This document shows, piece after piece, positions 1 through 11,034 of a stretch of DNA of 64,000 nt; the first letter of the stretch is position 1; the number at the start of each line of letters is the position of its first letter. The notes below the pieces were generated by a model. That model saw nothing but the letters and a program-made list of their open reading frames with translations. It ran no database searches and was not told where the DNA came from. A program made the position numbers and the translations under genes. The DNA lies in contig NC_031478.1 in assembly GCF_000006565.2 (NCBI RefSeq), forward strand, positions 4,302,212 through 4,366,211, written 5' to 3'. The stretch comes from Toxoplasma gondii ME49 (Eukaryota > Apicomplexa > Conoidasida > Eucoccidiorida > Sarcocystidae).

Positions 1-32
1 ATATATACGTATATATATATGTGTGTGTGTAT
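1..32. repeat. (TA)n/(TG)n microsatellite
   Basis: Alternating AT-rich run followed by a (TG)n run at the left edge. It probably lies in an intron of the gene whose last exon is at 317-619. Confidence 0.8.
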
Positions 33-316
33 TTTTGCATATGTATCTCTATGTGTCGTTTGGTGTGTGCATGGACGGTGCGTACCTGGAGAAGAAAGGA
101 TAATACGAGGCATCGTAGGCAGTTGCTTGTCCATTTTGTGAAACTGCATCGACGTCTTTCTGTTTGTGCAGGTGAATGTATTCGCCTCTGTTCCTCTGGT
201 GTAGAGAGAGGCCAGCAAGCGTTTGAAAAGACGCGCGAAACGAAGGGAGAACGCTCTTGGTTTCTCTTCGCGTTCTCACTGGATTGTGTGTACACTTTTC
301 TTTCGCGTTTTCGCAG

Positions 317-619
317 CCTGGCGGAGGTCCGACGGCGGCGCGAGGAGGCCGCGCGCCTGCGTGCTCAGAACGGAGGGTACGCGAGAGGGGGAAACGCGAA
401 ACGTTCAGAGGGTCTCTTTGCGAAGGCGTTACAGAAGCCGAACCGTCTGCAGTTCTCAGCTTTCAAAAACTCGAAAAACTGCGTAAACATCGCCACACGG
501 TCTCGACCGCGAGTGTGAGCGACGCGCTCAAACGAGAACTGCTTGCGTTCATCTCGGCCTCTAGGCAACAGCGTTTCTTCCGAAACAGATGTCGTGAAGA
601 GAAGAACGCGAGACTTTGA
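317..619 (+). CDS. Probable terminal coding exon of an unidentified gene (partial)
   Basis: A pyrimidine-rich stretch ending in CAG just before 317 looks like a splice acceptor. The frame opened there runs to a TGA at 617-619. Its last 50 or so residues are charged and helix-like (an FQKLEKLRKHRH segment, then LKRELLAFISASRQQ). The first 60 bases look equally coding in another frame (EVRRRREEAARLRAQ), so a short extra intron, or a boundary different from mine, is possible. The rest of the gene would lie to the left, outside the window. I do not recognise the protein. No conserved domain is visible. Confidence 0.35.
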   Translation, partial: PGGGPTAARGGRAPACSERRVRERGKRETFRGSLCEGVTEAEPSAVLSFQKLEKLRKHRHTVSTASVSDALKRELLAFISASRQQRFFRNRCREEKNARL

Positions 620-1003
620 AGAATCGAGAGACAGGTTTCTCGCGCTGTCCAAACAGACGAAGGAAATGTGCAGCGACCATGCAACGGAGCAACACACACA
701 GAATGCTACTCAACGCATTGATCTGTCTGTTGCTCCTTTTCGCGTATGAACGGGAGTGCGTTCGTTCCTCGCTGTTTGCATGGGTTGCGACCCTGCAAGG
801 AACGAGAAAAGCAAAAACGTGGAAGGCGTCCATCTGTGCATGTCGCGAAACGGCACCGCCTTGGAGGGGCGCATGCAGAGTGCGAGAAGGAAGCTACGAG
901 GAAATGGCGTTTCATTTCTTTTCTCGCGCTTCCTTTTCCACTGGAAGTAAAGGGTCTCACCTTTGCCCATTTCTGCGTCTCTTCATTTCCATAGACCATC
1001 CTT

Positions 1004-1107
1004 CTCTTCCTTTTCTTCTCTTCTTTTTCTTCTCTTCTTTTTCTTCTCTTCTTTCTCTTCTCTTCTTTTTTTTCTCTTCTTTTTCTTCTCTTCTTTCTCT
1101 TCTTCTC
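1004..1107. repeat. Polypyrimidine (TTCTC/TTTTTC) imperfect tandem array
   Basis: About 100 bases almost entirely of C and T, built from imperfect copies of a TTCTTCTCTTCTTT-like unit. There are very few purines on the + strand. Such tracts can form triplex DNA or mark a leader, but nothing here assigns it to a transcript. Confidence 0.85.
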
Positions 1108-1620
1108 TGTCTTACGCTCTCCACGCGTTCCGCCGACGTGCCTGCATTTGCGGCTGGTGGCGAGAGTCCTGATTGCCGTTCTTCTGCGTGATTCGGTGAG
1201 GACCCCCAAGTTGCCTTCGGCGCAAGCCGCTGCGAATCTCCGCGTTCTCACCCCGAGCAGGTTTCTCCTTTTTCCTTTGCTTCTCCGCAGCGCGTAGCAC
1301 TCTGGCGTCCTCCGCGGTCGGCTTCTCCGAGACTCCTTCAGAAAAAGTGGATAGGCATGGGCCGCGTTAGCCGCCCGCGCGCGGCCACTGAGGAGCCGAA
1401 AGGAGACGTCAAGCAGACGGTGTCTGTACACCCAAGCAGCTGCTTGCAGGCATGCTTTCCTGAGAGGAGACGCTTCCACTTCTTTCCATCTCCTCGCAAC
1501 TGCGCGTCCAGTTGCTGCTCAAAAAGATGGACAAAGAGGCACACAGACACAACCCTGAGCCATGTAGCGGCAGATCTCTGCATGCAAATGAACGTGCGAG
1601 CTTATACAACGTACTTGTGT

Positions 1621-1742
1621 ATGCATATATATATATATATATAAATATATATATACATATGCATATATGAATGTGAATTCGTACGTATAAATACCTATGT
1701 ATAAATATGTATATGTATATGTAAATATATATATATATATGC
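1621..1742. repeat. AT-rich (TA)n compound microsatellite
   Basis: Two (TA)n cores with interspersed ATGTATAT and AAATA variants. Confidence 0.85.
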
Positions 1743-2530
1743 TTGTATGTCTACTTTTGTGAAGGTGAAGGGTGGTTGTGTATTGTAGAGAGGAGTGCAG
1801 AGGTTGTGGTGGATGTCTGCGTTCCTGTCTGGTCAATGCTTCCCTCATTTTTTCTGTTGATGAAAGAGGAACGTGGACATCTACAACTGAAGACAACTCC
1901 GTCTCGACTATTGTGGGGAGAGCTGGTCGCCAGCGCTGACGGAATGCGTTGCCGTCGAGATTCTGCTCGGCTTGTGCGTTCGACGCCGCGCACAGAAGGC
2001 AGAGAAAGGTGGAAACTTCTTGCCCGTTTCTCTGCAGGCTTCTCTCCTCTTGCCTTTGTGCTAGAAGAGCAGATGCCTGCAGAAGTAGCAAGGAAAGATA
2101 TCTTCTTTGCTCGCCTCAAGAGACATATATAAGTTCGGGCAGAGAGCGCAGACCGGCGGATCGGCCGGAGCAGAGAGACAAGGGGAGAGAGACGCGCTGT
2201 CGGTCGCTTTCAGACGCGACGCAGACGAGAAGAAAGCCAGCATCCCAGTCTTTGGGAGGAACGATGGTGAGCATTGGAGAGACGAGACAAGCAAACGAGT
2301 AGAGACTGGATGAGAAGACAGACTCGAGGTTTCGCGATGATGAGGGCTCGGCGAAAGGGCAACGACGGAGACAACAGAGCGGCAGAAGCGTGCAGAAGGA
2401 AAAGAGAACATAGAAGAGAGAGGAAAGAGAATGAGAAGGGAAGAATAAAAGACAGAAGAACCAGTCAAAGAGGAGAAAGGGTAACGAGAGAGAGCGAGAA
2501 GAAAGATAGAGGGAACGAAGAAAGCGACAC

Positions 2531-2599
2531 AGAAGAAAGAGTACAGGAAAGAGAGAAGAAAGAGTACAGGAAGGAGAGAAGAAAGAGTACAGGAGAGAC
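2531..2599. repeat. Three tandem copies of a 23-bp purine-rich unit
   Basis: Copies at 2531-2553, 2554-2576 and 2577-2599 share the core AGAAGAAAGAGTACAGGA and differ only in the last few bases. The surrounding 2270-2660 segment is strongly purine-rich on the + strand. Confidence 0.85.
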
Positions 2600-3049
2600 T
2601 GCGGAAGAAGAGACAGAAATGAAGGCATCGAAGAGAAAGAAGAGAGGAAATCGGCACGAGCCACTTGGAAGACGAGACGCCTTTTTTGAGCTGCAGTTGC
2701 TGTTTCTCATCGTCTTTGCTTCGCTTTCGACTGGCAAAGAGCGGCCTCGATTTCTCTTTTCTCTCGCGAGACTCTCATCCCAGCGCGAGCCTCCCGTGCT
2801 GTCCGGCTTACGCCAACAAGAATCCCAAACGTTTAGTCCATCCAGACCGACATTACGAAGAGACTTCCAAAGTGAACACCACGATGTCGGTACAGTCTGT
2901 CTCCAAGTGTGAGTTTTATGACTCTCTCAAAAGAGTCGAAACAACTCACCCGACCCAAGAGCGAATCCACTCGCAGTCACACCAGAGGTGAAAGAACCGC
3001 AGTTGTTAACACAGAACCGGAAAAACTCTACACAACCACCCGTGTATGT

Positions 3050-3051
<2 letters not shown>

Positions 3052-3083
<32 letters not shown>
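3052..3083. repeat. (TA)n microsatellite
   Basis: Perfect alternating TA run of about 32 bases, followed by TGTAAA repeats. Confidence 0.9.
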
Positions 3084-3086
<3 letters not shown>

Positions 3087-3242
3087 AATGTAAATGTGTA
3101 ATTTGTAGATGTGTAGATGGACTACTCGTCAGTGTATATTTATCTCCATATCTGTGTATAGATCTTTGTCGAAGCACGCGCAGTTTCCAATGTCTAAAAT
3201 AGACAAACGCTCTGCAAAAAGCCCACGAATGTTCAATGTTCA

Positions 3243-3303
3243 AATATATATGTATGTATATATATATATATATATATGCATAAGTATATATGTACATATA
3301 CTT
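3243..3303. repeat. (TA)n/(TATG)n compound microsatellite
   Basis: Alternating AT run with TATG and TACA interruptions, 3' of the hydrolase gene. Confidence 0.85.
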
Positions 3304-3797
3304 ATCGTGGAGTCGGTTTCCATGTTTCTCCGCGAAGATCTGAACTCATGTTGGGTCGCGTTTCCCTGCCTGTTCGTTCTCTTTTCGCCGCAGGAGAGGA
3401 AGCTGGTGCCCCTCTCCTGTCATACATTTTTTCGATCAGGTGAAAAAACACAGAGACAAACGTTCGCGTAGAGCCACAGGAAATCGCTGCCAGCGTAGTT
3501 CGTTTTCCCCGCGGAGACAGCTCTGTAGACCGCAGCACTCAGAAACGCATATGCACCCTTGAGAGCATACCTCCGAGGAAGCAGCGGCGCAGTGGCTGAG
3601 ACAAGTCGAACTGAAAAAGAAATAGGCCGACGCCAAGAACGTAGACGCAGGCTGCATCCTTTGTCGGGCTCTGTCAGGTGTATCCCCGGTTGGGGAGGCA
3701 CAGCGATTTTTCTGGAGTGTAGAACCTCCCTCAAAGATGGTGGAGTTCGTAAACGGATAACGTTGGTTCTCGAGTGAGGCCTTTCGCAACGCTCGGC

Positions 3798-6191
3798 CTA
3801 TCTGCCATCCCTGCAAAGGCTCTTCGAAGCCTCCCGCTGATTCAAAACGACTTTCAGAAGGTCGTTTATCGCCGCGGCCGTCAACGCAGGCTGATCGATG
3901 TGAACGGCATGCCCTGCCTCGACGACGAGGCTGTGTGCGTGAGGAAAGTAATTTTTCACTGAAGGCCAGTGCCGCTCGACATCCACCCACGGAGAGGCCA
4001 GACCCCGCACAATCAACGCAGGACCCAGAAACGCCGTCGGCGCCTCCTGGAATACCGCGACCGACGCATGCGCTGCACGCGATGTCGGGGAACTGTCAGC
4101 CGCAGAAGAGGAGGTGGCGAGAGGGGAAGAAGAAAAGGGAGAAGAGGCTTGAGGGGAAGAAGCAGTGGCAGAACAGCAAGGAGAGAATGGACGAAAAGAC
4201 GAAAGGGCAGAAGAGGAAAACGGAGAAGCCCCAGTCGTGGAAGCAGATGCTGGGAGAGCGGCAGGTAGATCCCACTTGAGTGTCTCGTTGCGAAAGCTGT
4301 CTCGAATGACCTGGATGTTCATTTTCCATTTTAAATTTTTCCTGGGCACCGGTTTCTCAACACCTCGCACCCCGCTCTCTGACGTTTGTGCATGAGATCC
4401 ATATCGATCAGACTCCCGCTCTTCCTTATCTCCCTCTCGTTCTGCCATCCTCCCTTTCTGCCTCTCTTCTTCTGCCGGCCTCGCGGGCCACAGTCCTGCC
4501 ATTCCTGCTTTTCGTGTCGCTGCATCGTGGCTGCGAGCCGCTCGCTCTTCTTCTCCTTCGCCTCTCGTTTCCTTGTCTTTTTCCTCGTCTCCTAACGCGT
4601 TTCCTTCTTCTTCCAAGAGCACGAGGAGAGAGTCCGCGCCACCATGTCGGAGTGGAGGCTCCCTTTCCTCCAAAGCTCGAACGACTCCGCGCTTGCCGTC
4701 GGGCACAGCCTCTGTCGGGAGAGCAGCAGCCAGTTCAACGAGTTCACGGATGTCGACAGAGCCTGCGCGAGGCAACGGCCATCTGTAGTAATTAACGGGG
4801 GAGATGTCGAGAGCCACAACGCTCTGAATGAGGCCTTGCGGCGCCCGAAGCGCGGCGGCCATCGCCACTTGGCCGCCGAGGCTGTGCCCGACCAGGCAGC
4901 AGCACCCGGGGACAAGGCCATCGGAGGAGGGAGGCCTTGAGTTCCATCCCGAGTCGTCTGATACCAAAGATGGTCGTGATTCGAGGTCTCGACCAAGAAG
5001 ACGCATGTCTCCGCCAGAAAGGCCATACCCGTTACAAGTCTCCCCCGCTAGTTCTTTCGATCTACCTTCTTGGTCTTCTCGTTTTCCTCGTTCTCCGTCT
5101 CCCTGTCTTCCCTGTTCTCTTTCCTCTTTTCGACCTCGTCGCCGCTCCCCGCCTGTCGCTTCTGCAAGTTCTTCTTCTTCCTTGGTATCTCGTGTATGTT
5201 CCCTGCTCGTTGGAGGCTTGACCGCGATCCTCTTTTCTCGCTGAATGAGGGCGATGACGTCGGCGGCCATGTCCTGAAGGAACATGGAAGAGGTGGAAGG
5301 CGAAGCTCCGTGGTTCCGCAGATCGACAGCGAGGACTCGGTCTGCGTGGAGTCGCCTGCACAGGTCGCGCATGTCCTCTTTGCCTCTAAACATCCCATGC
5401 AAGACGACAACCAGGGAGGCTCGCTTTTCACTCCCTTCCCAGGAAGAAGACGGTCCAGGTATCACCTCTTCAAACGCGAGATCCACCGCTCGAGAGAGCA
5501 GGCACGACGGCCACTGCGAGGGCCTCTTCGCTTTTTGACGCGCGGCGGGCAGCCGCGTCGGGCGGTACTCAACAGACACTGGCCTCTCAGACTCGTCACC
5601 GCGCGCGGCGAGGGAGACAGCTGAGGCGATCGGGGATCGTCCTCCGTCCACTTCATGGCTGTTTCCGCCGCCTTCCAAACAAAAGCGGCGGGGCGAGCCT
5701 GGAGGCGAGGGAGGAGTGTGAGGAGGGGACGATGAGAGGAAGGAGACAGCCGTGGACGCGCCTCTGGAGGTCGGCGCACAGGACTGTTTCGCGAAGGACT
5801 CGACGCCCAACGGTGGACTCACTGCCCGCAGTACACCGTCGGCAGCTGCGCCAGCGGACCTGGAACTCCTCATGGTTGCTTGGGCTGTTAGAGACAGTGC
5901 GAGTGGGGGGCTCCAGGCGCGCGAACCGCGGAGACACTGTGGAACCGAGAGGCCGCGAAGCAGGAGTGTCTCCGTCAGAGGAGACACTTCGTCCAGCCTG
6001 AAGTTCCTTCCGTGGGGAGCGGCGAGCCCTGTGACGCGCCGAGCCCAGGACGACGCTGACAGGGGGAAGAGCCAAGTTGGTAGGAAAGAAGAGAAACAGC
6101 TCGGAGGAGACACAGGCGCGACGGAGGAAAGGGGGGAGGCTGCGAGAGTGAAGGAAGAGGAACACAAGAAAAGGAAACGGAGAGGAAACAT
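3798..6191 (-). CDS. ABHD11-like alpha/beta hydrolase with N-terminal targeting signal
   Basis: Single-exon 797-residue protein. The first ATG in this frame is at 6191; the triplet nine bases upstream is TTG. The N terminus is hydrophobic (FPLRFLFLCSSSF), fitting a signal or bipartite organelle-targeting peptide. The alpha/beta hydrolase core follows the ABHD11/YbfF pattern: an LHGMF oxyanion-loop motif near residue 265, then AVDLRNHGASP, the nucleophile elbow GHSLGG near 433, VALDISPV just after it, and a C-terminal GHAVHID carrying the catalytic His near 760. Long Glu/Arg- and Ser/Pro-rich inserts sit between RNHG and the nucleophile, and again before the C-terminal segment. They make it about 2.5 times the usual ABHD11 length of roughly 300 residues. 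The family includes mitochondrial lipases/thioesterases; the substrate here is unknown. It has no close neighbour on the same strand. Confidence 0.85.
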   Translation of the reverse strand: MFPLRFLFLCSSSFTLAASPLSSVAPVSPPSCFSSFLPTWLFPLSASSWARRVTGLAAPHGRNFRLDEVSPLTETLLLRGLSVPQCLRGSRAWSPPLALSLTAQATMRSSRSAGAAADGVLRAVSPPLGVESFAKQSCAPTSRGASTAVSFLSSSPPHTPPSPPGSPRRFCLEGGGNSHEVDGGRSPIASAVSLAARGDESERPVSVEYRPTRLPAARQKAKRPSQWPSCLLSRAVDLAFEEVIPGPSSSWEGSEKRASLVVVLHGMFRGKEDMRDLCRRLHADRVLAVDLRNHGASPSTSSMFLQDMAADVIALIQREKRIAVKPPTSREHTRDTKEEEELAEATGGERRRGRKEEREQGRQGDGERGKREDQEGRSKELAGETCNGYGLSGGDMRLLGRDLESRPSLVSDDSGWNSRPPSSDGLVPGCCCLVGHSLGGQVAMAAALRAPQGLIQSVVALDISPVNYYRWPLPRAGSVDIRELVELAAALPTEAVPDGKRGVVRALEEREPPLRHGGADSLLVLLEEEGNALGDEEKDKETRGEGEEERAARSHDAATRKAGMAGLWPARPAEEERQKGRMAEREGDKEERESDRYGSHAQTSESGVRGVEKPVPRKNLKWKMNIQVIRDSFRNETLKWDLPAALPASASTTGASPFSSSALSSFRPFSPCCSATASSPQASSPFSSSPLATSSSAADSSPTSRAAHASVAVFQEAPTAFLGPALIVRGLASPWVDVERHWPSVKNYFPHAHSLVVEAGHAVHIDQPALTAAAINDLLKVVLNQREASKSLCRDGR

Positions 6192-9100
6192 GGCCTTCAA
6201 GTGGATGCACTGTCTTCATCCCGAGCGCCCCCGCAGATACTTTCGGCCCCCAGAGACGGCTAGATCCCGAGTGAGAGTGGGCGAGTGAGAGGTGGAGGTA
6301 CAGAGGGGCGAGGTCAAAGGAACAGTTGACAGGAGACTAGGAAAAATGGGGAAGATGATCATTCCTGTAATGCGAGAAGCAATTGAGCGCCTGAGGTCAT
6401 CAAATGTAATGGTGCGCTGCTGAACGGGGGTGGGGGAGGGGGTGGCGAGAGAGGAGAAGGATGTTTTCTCTCGCCGTCCATACGACAGGTAACCGAAATT
6501 CAGATTTTGCGTCTCGAACGCATCTGCTGTGTCACACGTTTACCGTCATAGGATATCGAAGTCCAACGTTTTTCAAGGGAAAATAAGAAGGACGAAGACG
6601 GGGGGGGAAGGAACGGACATGTCCAGTGCCTGAAAGACACCGTGCATTTAGGGTATCGCGAAAAGAGCCTGAAAAAGTCGAGACAGAAACGAGGGAACTA
6701 TCTAGAGGGCGCCATGCCCCGTTAGTGGGGCAGGTGAAATGTAGCAGCAAAGGCCATTGGCATTCAACTTCCTGCTAGCCACGCGCTGGGGTAGGGACTT
6801 AAGAAGAATGGGAGGTTTCCCCTCCGCCCCAAATGCCAAGGACCCTCTTGCAGTCTTCTGAGGAGATAAACTCAAACGGGAGAGTGCCGCACCCCGTGTC
6901 GAAGGCGCCAGCAGGGCAAGTCCTTGCTTAATCGCGAGTAGGAGAAACACAGAGAGCTCAAGAGAACAGAACGGAATGTTCTTGAACGAGGGAAAGAAAC
7001 AGAACGCGAAGAAGCGAATCGACGCTGTCACCTACACATATACACCTACAGCATTTGCAGTTGCATGGCTTCAAACGGACATATACTTGCGTGAGGAAAG
7101 GAATTCAGATTCACCTATCTATGAGCGTATCGATTCGACAGAATTCATTGCGAGCCTTGGGAACGAACGACCCATCGAGTTCGGCGCCACTGTCGCCGCC
7201 CTCGTGTGTAAAGACAAGAAGAAACAGAGCGGAAGATAGAGAAAGGAAAGCAGAGTTAAAAGGTGGAAGAAAGGACGATTCCAGAAGAAGATCGCAAAGA
7301 AGGCGAAAAGTCCCAGATCGCCTCGCCCTGCGTGGAGAGAGACGCGCGCAACGCCGGGAGACGATCCCCAGAGACACGCGCAACGTCGAGCAGATCAGGC
7401 AGCGCCAGCGAAGGCACAGGGTGAATCACCAGTTCTTTTTGGTTCTTTCGCCGGAATCGATAACAGAAGAGGGGGACAGTCGCGAACGGACGACAGAGAA
7501 GTGGAGAAGAAACACAAAAACGGGAACGACGGCCAGAGATCGAGACGGAAGAGTCCATCAGAGACCACGCAGCTTCCTCATCTTCAAGGCCACAAAAAGT
7601 GCACCGGGGGAAAAAGGGAAGGCAGGTAAATGGTTCGCGCTTTTTCTCTTTTCTCCACATGTTTTTGCGCTGGAATAAAACTGGCACTTGGGGCTTTTCC
7701 GCATGTGTGCTGCCTCTTGTAGCCTCTCGGGATTTGTCTGGAGACAGAGACGATGGCAATCTGTCGCCGACAGGTTGGCGACTCGCAAAGAGAGGAGGCC
7801 GCACGCATCTGCGTTAGTTGCAAGCTAGTCCAGAAGAAGAGGGGGGAAAGAGCCGCCCAAAAGGCGCCTTTGAGGTCTGAGTAAAGGACATCGTGCCTCA
7901 GACTTAGAAGAGAGTCGTCGAGGTTAAAACAGAAGGGGGTTCCGGGGAGTTTCTACACTACGAGTTTGACGACGGGCTCGATAGAACTTGGAACAAGCCG
8001 TTGTTCAGCAGAGTGGCGCAAGACTCGCGTAGTCGGGAAAGATGTGATGGTCTTCTGTTGTTAAGAGAGGTCTCCGGCTCGCTCGATTACAGTGAGCATT
8101 AATGGTTCTCGGATGAAAGCGGCACTGCGCGTTTCCACGGCTAGTGGTGTGCGTGCTGGTCACTGAATGAGAAATACACACGAAGATCCGTCTCCCAGCC
8201 AAAACCGCCTTCGGGCTGTCCGTAGAAGCGACTTGGCCCGCTAAACAAAGGCCTTCAAAATGCAACACCGTAGTTCACCGCTTAGAATTTCCTCCCCCAG
8301 AAAAGCTGGTGTTTCCAGAGCGCTTCTCTCCGGTTTATAACGATCTGGCTCTGTATTGATGAAAGACAGGACGCGCATGAGAGCAACGGACTGGGACACA
8401 CACGCTTTTGATGGCTTTTTCAAACTGCACCAGCCGCCGTGTTTCATATCGCGTTCAGTCTATGGTCACCCATCATGGCTGTAAACTTGTTTAACGTAGC
8501 GGGACACTGGGATCGAGAGCATCTGTGAAGGAGAAAGGACAGACACGCTGTCGACGGCGATTCACACATTTCCAGTCGCCGTTTCTTGTAGGGCCATGCT
8601 TTGAACGGAGCCTCTCGCGGTCCAACGGCTTTCAAATGTCGCATCTGGGCAAAGCCCCCATTTGCGTTCGCCAGTTCTTTTACTCGAGTTCCCCTTTGTC
8701 TACGTTGGGGTGGAAGCTCGCGTTTTCGCTCACACCACCCGATGTCGATGTTCGGCACTCTGAAAGAAGGAACACAGGGCATGTTTTTCTGTCGCCGTCA
8801 CGCGTACGCTTGCCGGCGAGTTAACTGTACACGGACGTACATCCAGAGCTGCTCATGTTATTCGCATGAACCTTATCAACCGTTTCGTGCTTTGGCTGTC
8901 GATCCTGTCTCGCTACGTAATGGAACCTGTTCTGGACGGTGGAGGTAAGCTGCTGCCCATCGACTTGCTCAATTGGCTTCTCGAGGGGCAAACGCGCCAC
9001 AGGAAAAGGAATGATACCCGCTGTTTAAACACCACAGTTACCGTAGCTGTAGGTGACTGCGAGTTCTCGACTTTTCCTCCTGTGCCAGCTCATAACTGCT

Positions 9101-9900
9101 GCTCCGTCTGCTAACCTTTCTTGGACTGCGTCTACTCGATGGACTTCCAACGTTGTCTGAGGTTCTTTGACGGTGTGCTACGCCCCGTACAGTTCTACCT
9201 TTTCGACGCATGCAAATGCCTATCGAACTTGACCGGCTTAACCTTCGTACACGCGGATTTCGCTTTGACGAAACCACCAAGCCCTCTGCTCCGTGAGGTG
9301 CATCTCTTCCTGCGCGTCTTCAACATAACATCTACGCCGCGCTACTGACGTTTCCGTCTCGAGAACAGGGGCGTTTCGTCTCGTCTTTTCTCGTTCGTGG
9401 TCGCGGTGTCTGTATGCCCAGCAGTGGGATTCGAACGAGACTGGAGAGACGTAGTCCCGCGGTCCGAGTCGCGAGAGACCTGTATCTTTCAGCTCTTTTT
9501 CCCCGCGAATCGGTGGCTCTCTGGAAGACTAGCGAACTCTCACGTTCTCTCTCTTGGAGACATTCGCATCCGCCCTTGCAGCCGGGGCTTGCTGTGCAGG
9601 CCGATTCAGGCAAGACATGCAAAGTCGACAGGAAAACTTCGAGCACATGTTCTGGCGGCCCTCTCCTCGCATTTCTTCTCTCGCAGTCTCTGTAGTAGGC
9701 TACGCTTTGTACCCCCGACATAATGGTCAGGCGAAAGTTGACATGTCTTTGTCGCAGAAGCCCGCAGGCCTGTGCTGAGATGCCCTCTGTAGAGTGGCGT
9801 GGAAGGTCGATTTGATTCGGCGACTTTTTCCCGCTTTCACCTCGAAAGGTTTTCCTGGTTTCTACCGAACCGCGCGGTCGGCGCGCGCGACTCCAGTCGC
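6192..9900. other. Intergenic region upstream of the hydrolase
   Basis: The nearest 1.4 kb (6192-7640) has purine-rich stretches on the + strand, that is, pyrimidine-rich in the hydrolase's transcription direction, which suits a leader or promoter. Short G-rich runs occur at 6427-6445 and 6599-6607. From 7640 to 9900 I see ordinary mixed sequence with no gene I can support. Confidence 0.4.
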
Positions 9901-9979
9901 GCCTTTCCCTCTTCTCTCTGCAACCCTGAGGTCGAAAATTCATCTTTTTAGCAACTGAGTGGACTCTGCCTCTTCGATT

Positions 9980-11034
9980 CGAGGAAGACCAGCGTGATCG
10001 TGTACGGCCATCGACGATGTTCGCAGGTCTTGACCGACGCTGGTGCGTCTAGACTGGCGAGATACGACAACAGGAAGGTCGCCTGTGCAGGCGTTCTTGC
10101 ATGCTCTGTTTTTCTTTTTCTCTCGCTGCATTCTCGCTTCCCGGTGCCTCGCGCAACTGCGTTTCGTCTTCCTTTTTGTCGGGTGCGCATTTTCTCTCTC
10201 TCGATTCGCGAAAATCGAATCTCTTTCGCTCTGTTTCCTCGCACAAGGTTCCTCTTGAGGCGACCAGCCCCGTCTCTGCCTTCGTCCTGGGCCGCGTTGC
10301 GCAAGCCGTTTGCCTCTCTCGTCTTTTCGTCGTCCTGGTCGCTGAACCGTCGTTGCTCGTTTTTTTCTCCACCGGAACTTCTTGCTTCACGGGGCGCAAC
10401 TCGATCTGGCGCTTCTCGTCTCCCTCTTCTGAAGCTTGCCTCTCCTTTCTCGTCCGCGACTCTGTCTCGCGGACGACTTCGGCCTCGTCGCTGCGCGCTT
10501 GGACGCACATGGTGAAAAAAGTTTTTCTTGGGGAAGGAAACACTCGTTCCATTCGATCAGCGCATTTCTTTTCTGCAGATCCCACAGCTTGCACCCGTTT
10601 TCGTCTTTGCCGTCGCGACGCATTGCGAAGAAAAGGTCGTTTTCTCTCTCTCTCTTGCGCCGCCCCCTTGTCTCTCGTTTTCCCCTCTCCTCCGTCCAGC
10701 CGTGCTTTCTCGCGAAAGCGAAAAAACGGCCTTGTCATTCTCACAATTCGTTCTTGTCTTCCTCGCGTCTTCTGTCAGATCGCCGTTCTCGCCGGAACGG
10801 GGCGTCGTCTGGGGCCGGCGTCTCCCTTTGCCCGTCCTCCTGCTGCTCTCCACTTTTGTCTGTCACCTCTTCTCGCTCTCTGCGCATCGCTGTCTCGCCT
10901 CCTGCCTCCTCCTCGTCTCCTCGGTCGCCGTCCGCTGTCTCTCGCATGCGCTTTGCCTCGCAGACGTCTTCTGTCCCTGCGGTCTTCCTTTTCTTTCTCC
11001 GTTGCTTCCCCTGGTCGTATTGCTCGCCCACAAG
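9980..11034 (+). promoter_or_regulatory. Pyrimidine-rich leader/promoter region of topoisomerase I
   Basis: About 1 kb directly upstream of the TOP1 ATG is unusually rich in C/T on the sense strand (repeated TTTTCTCTC, CTTCCT and TCGTC words). It has open frames in several registers, all of Ser/Leu/Phe/Cys/Arg low complexity. Long pyrimidine-rich 5' leaders are common in these parasites. The transcription start cannot be placed from sequence alone. Confidence 0.35.

Larger units (their letters stand above)
620..3797. other. Noncoding, repeat-rich interval
   Basis: I see no convincing gene between the 317-619 exon and the hydrolase stop codon. The interval holds a polypyrimidine array (about 1004-1107), AT microsatellites (about 1621-1742, 3052-3083, 3243-3300) and a purine-rich segment (about 2270-2660) with a 23-bp tandem repeat. 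Open frames across the purine-rich and pyrimidine-rich tracts are Arg/Lys/Glu or Ser/Leu/Phe low complexity, so I read them as composition artefacts. Confidence 0.5.

Noticed and set aside
706..1479. 257-codon minus-strand open frame with a long Lys/Arg/Glu run
   Set aside because: It runs across the polypyrimidine array; the run is the translation of the repeat.
2061..2664. Overlapping minus-strand frames rich in Ser, Leu and Phe
   Set aside because: They are the complement of the purine-rich segment with its 23-bp repeat and have no independent support.
9415..9490. GGGATTCGAACG resembling the T-loop of a minus-strand tRNA
   Set aside because: The flanking bases do not pair to form a T stem, and no acceptor stem or anticodon arm can be drawn.
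10049..10744. 231-codon minus-strand open frame, rich in Arg, Lys and Glu
   Set aside because: It is the complement of the pyrimidine-rich TOP1 leader; composition explains the open frame and there is no start context or domain.
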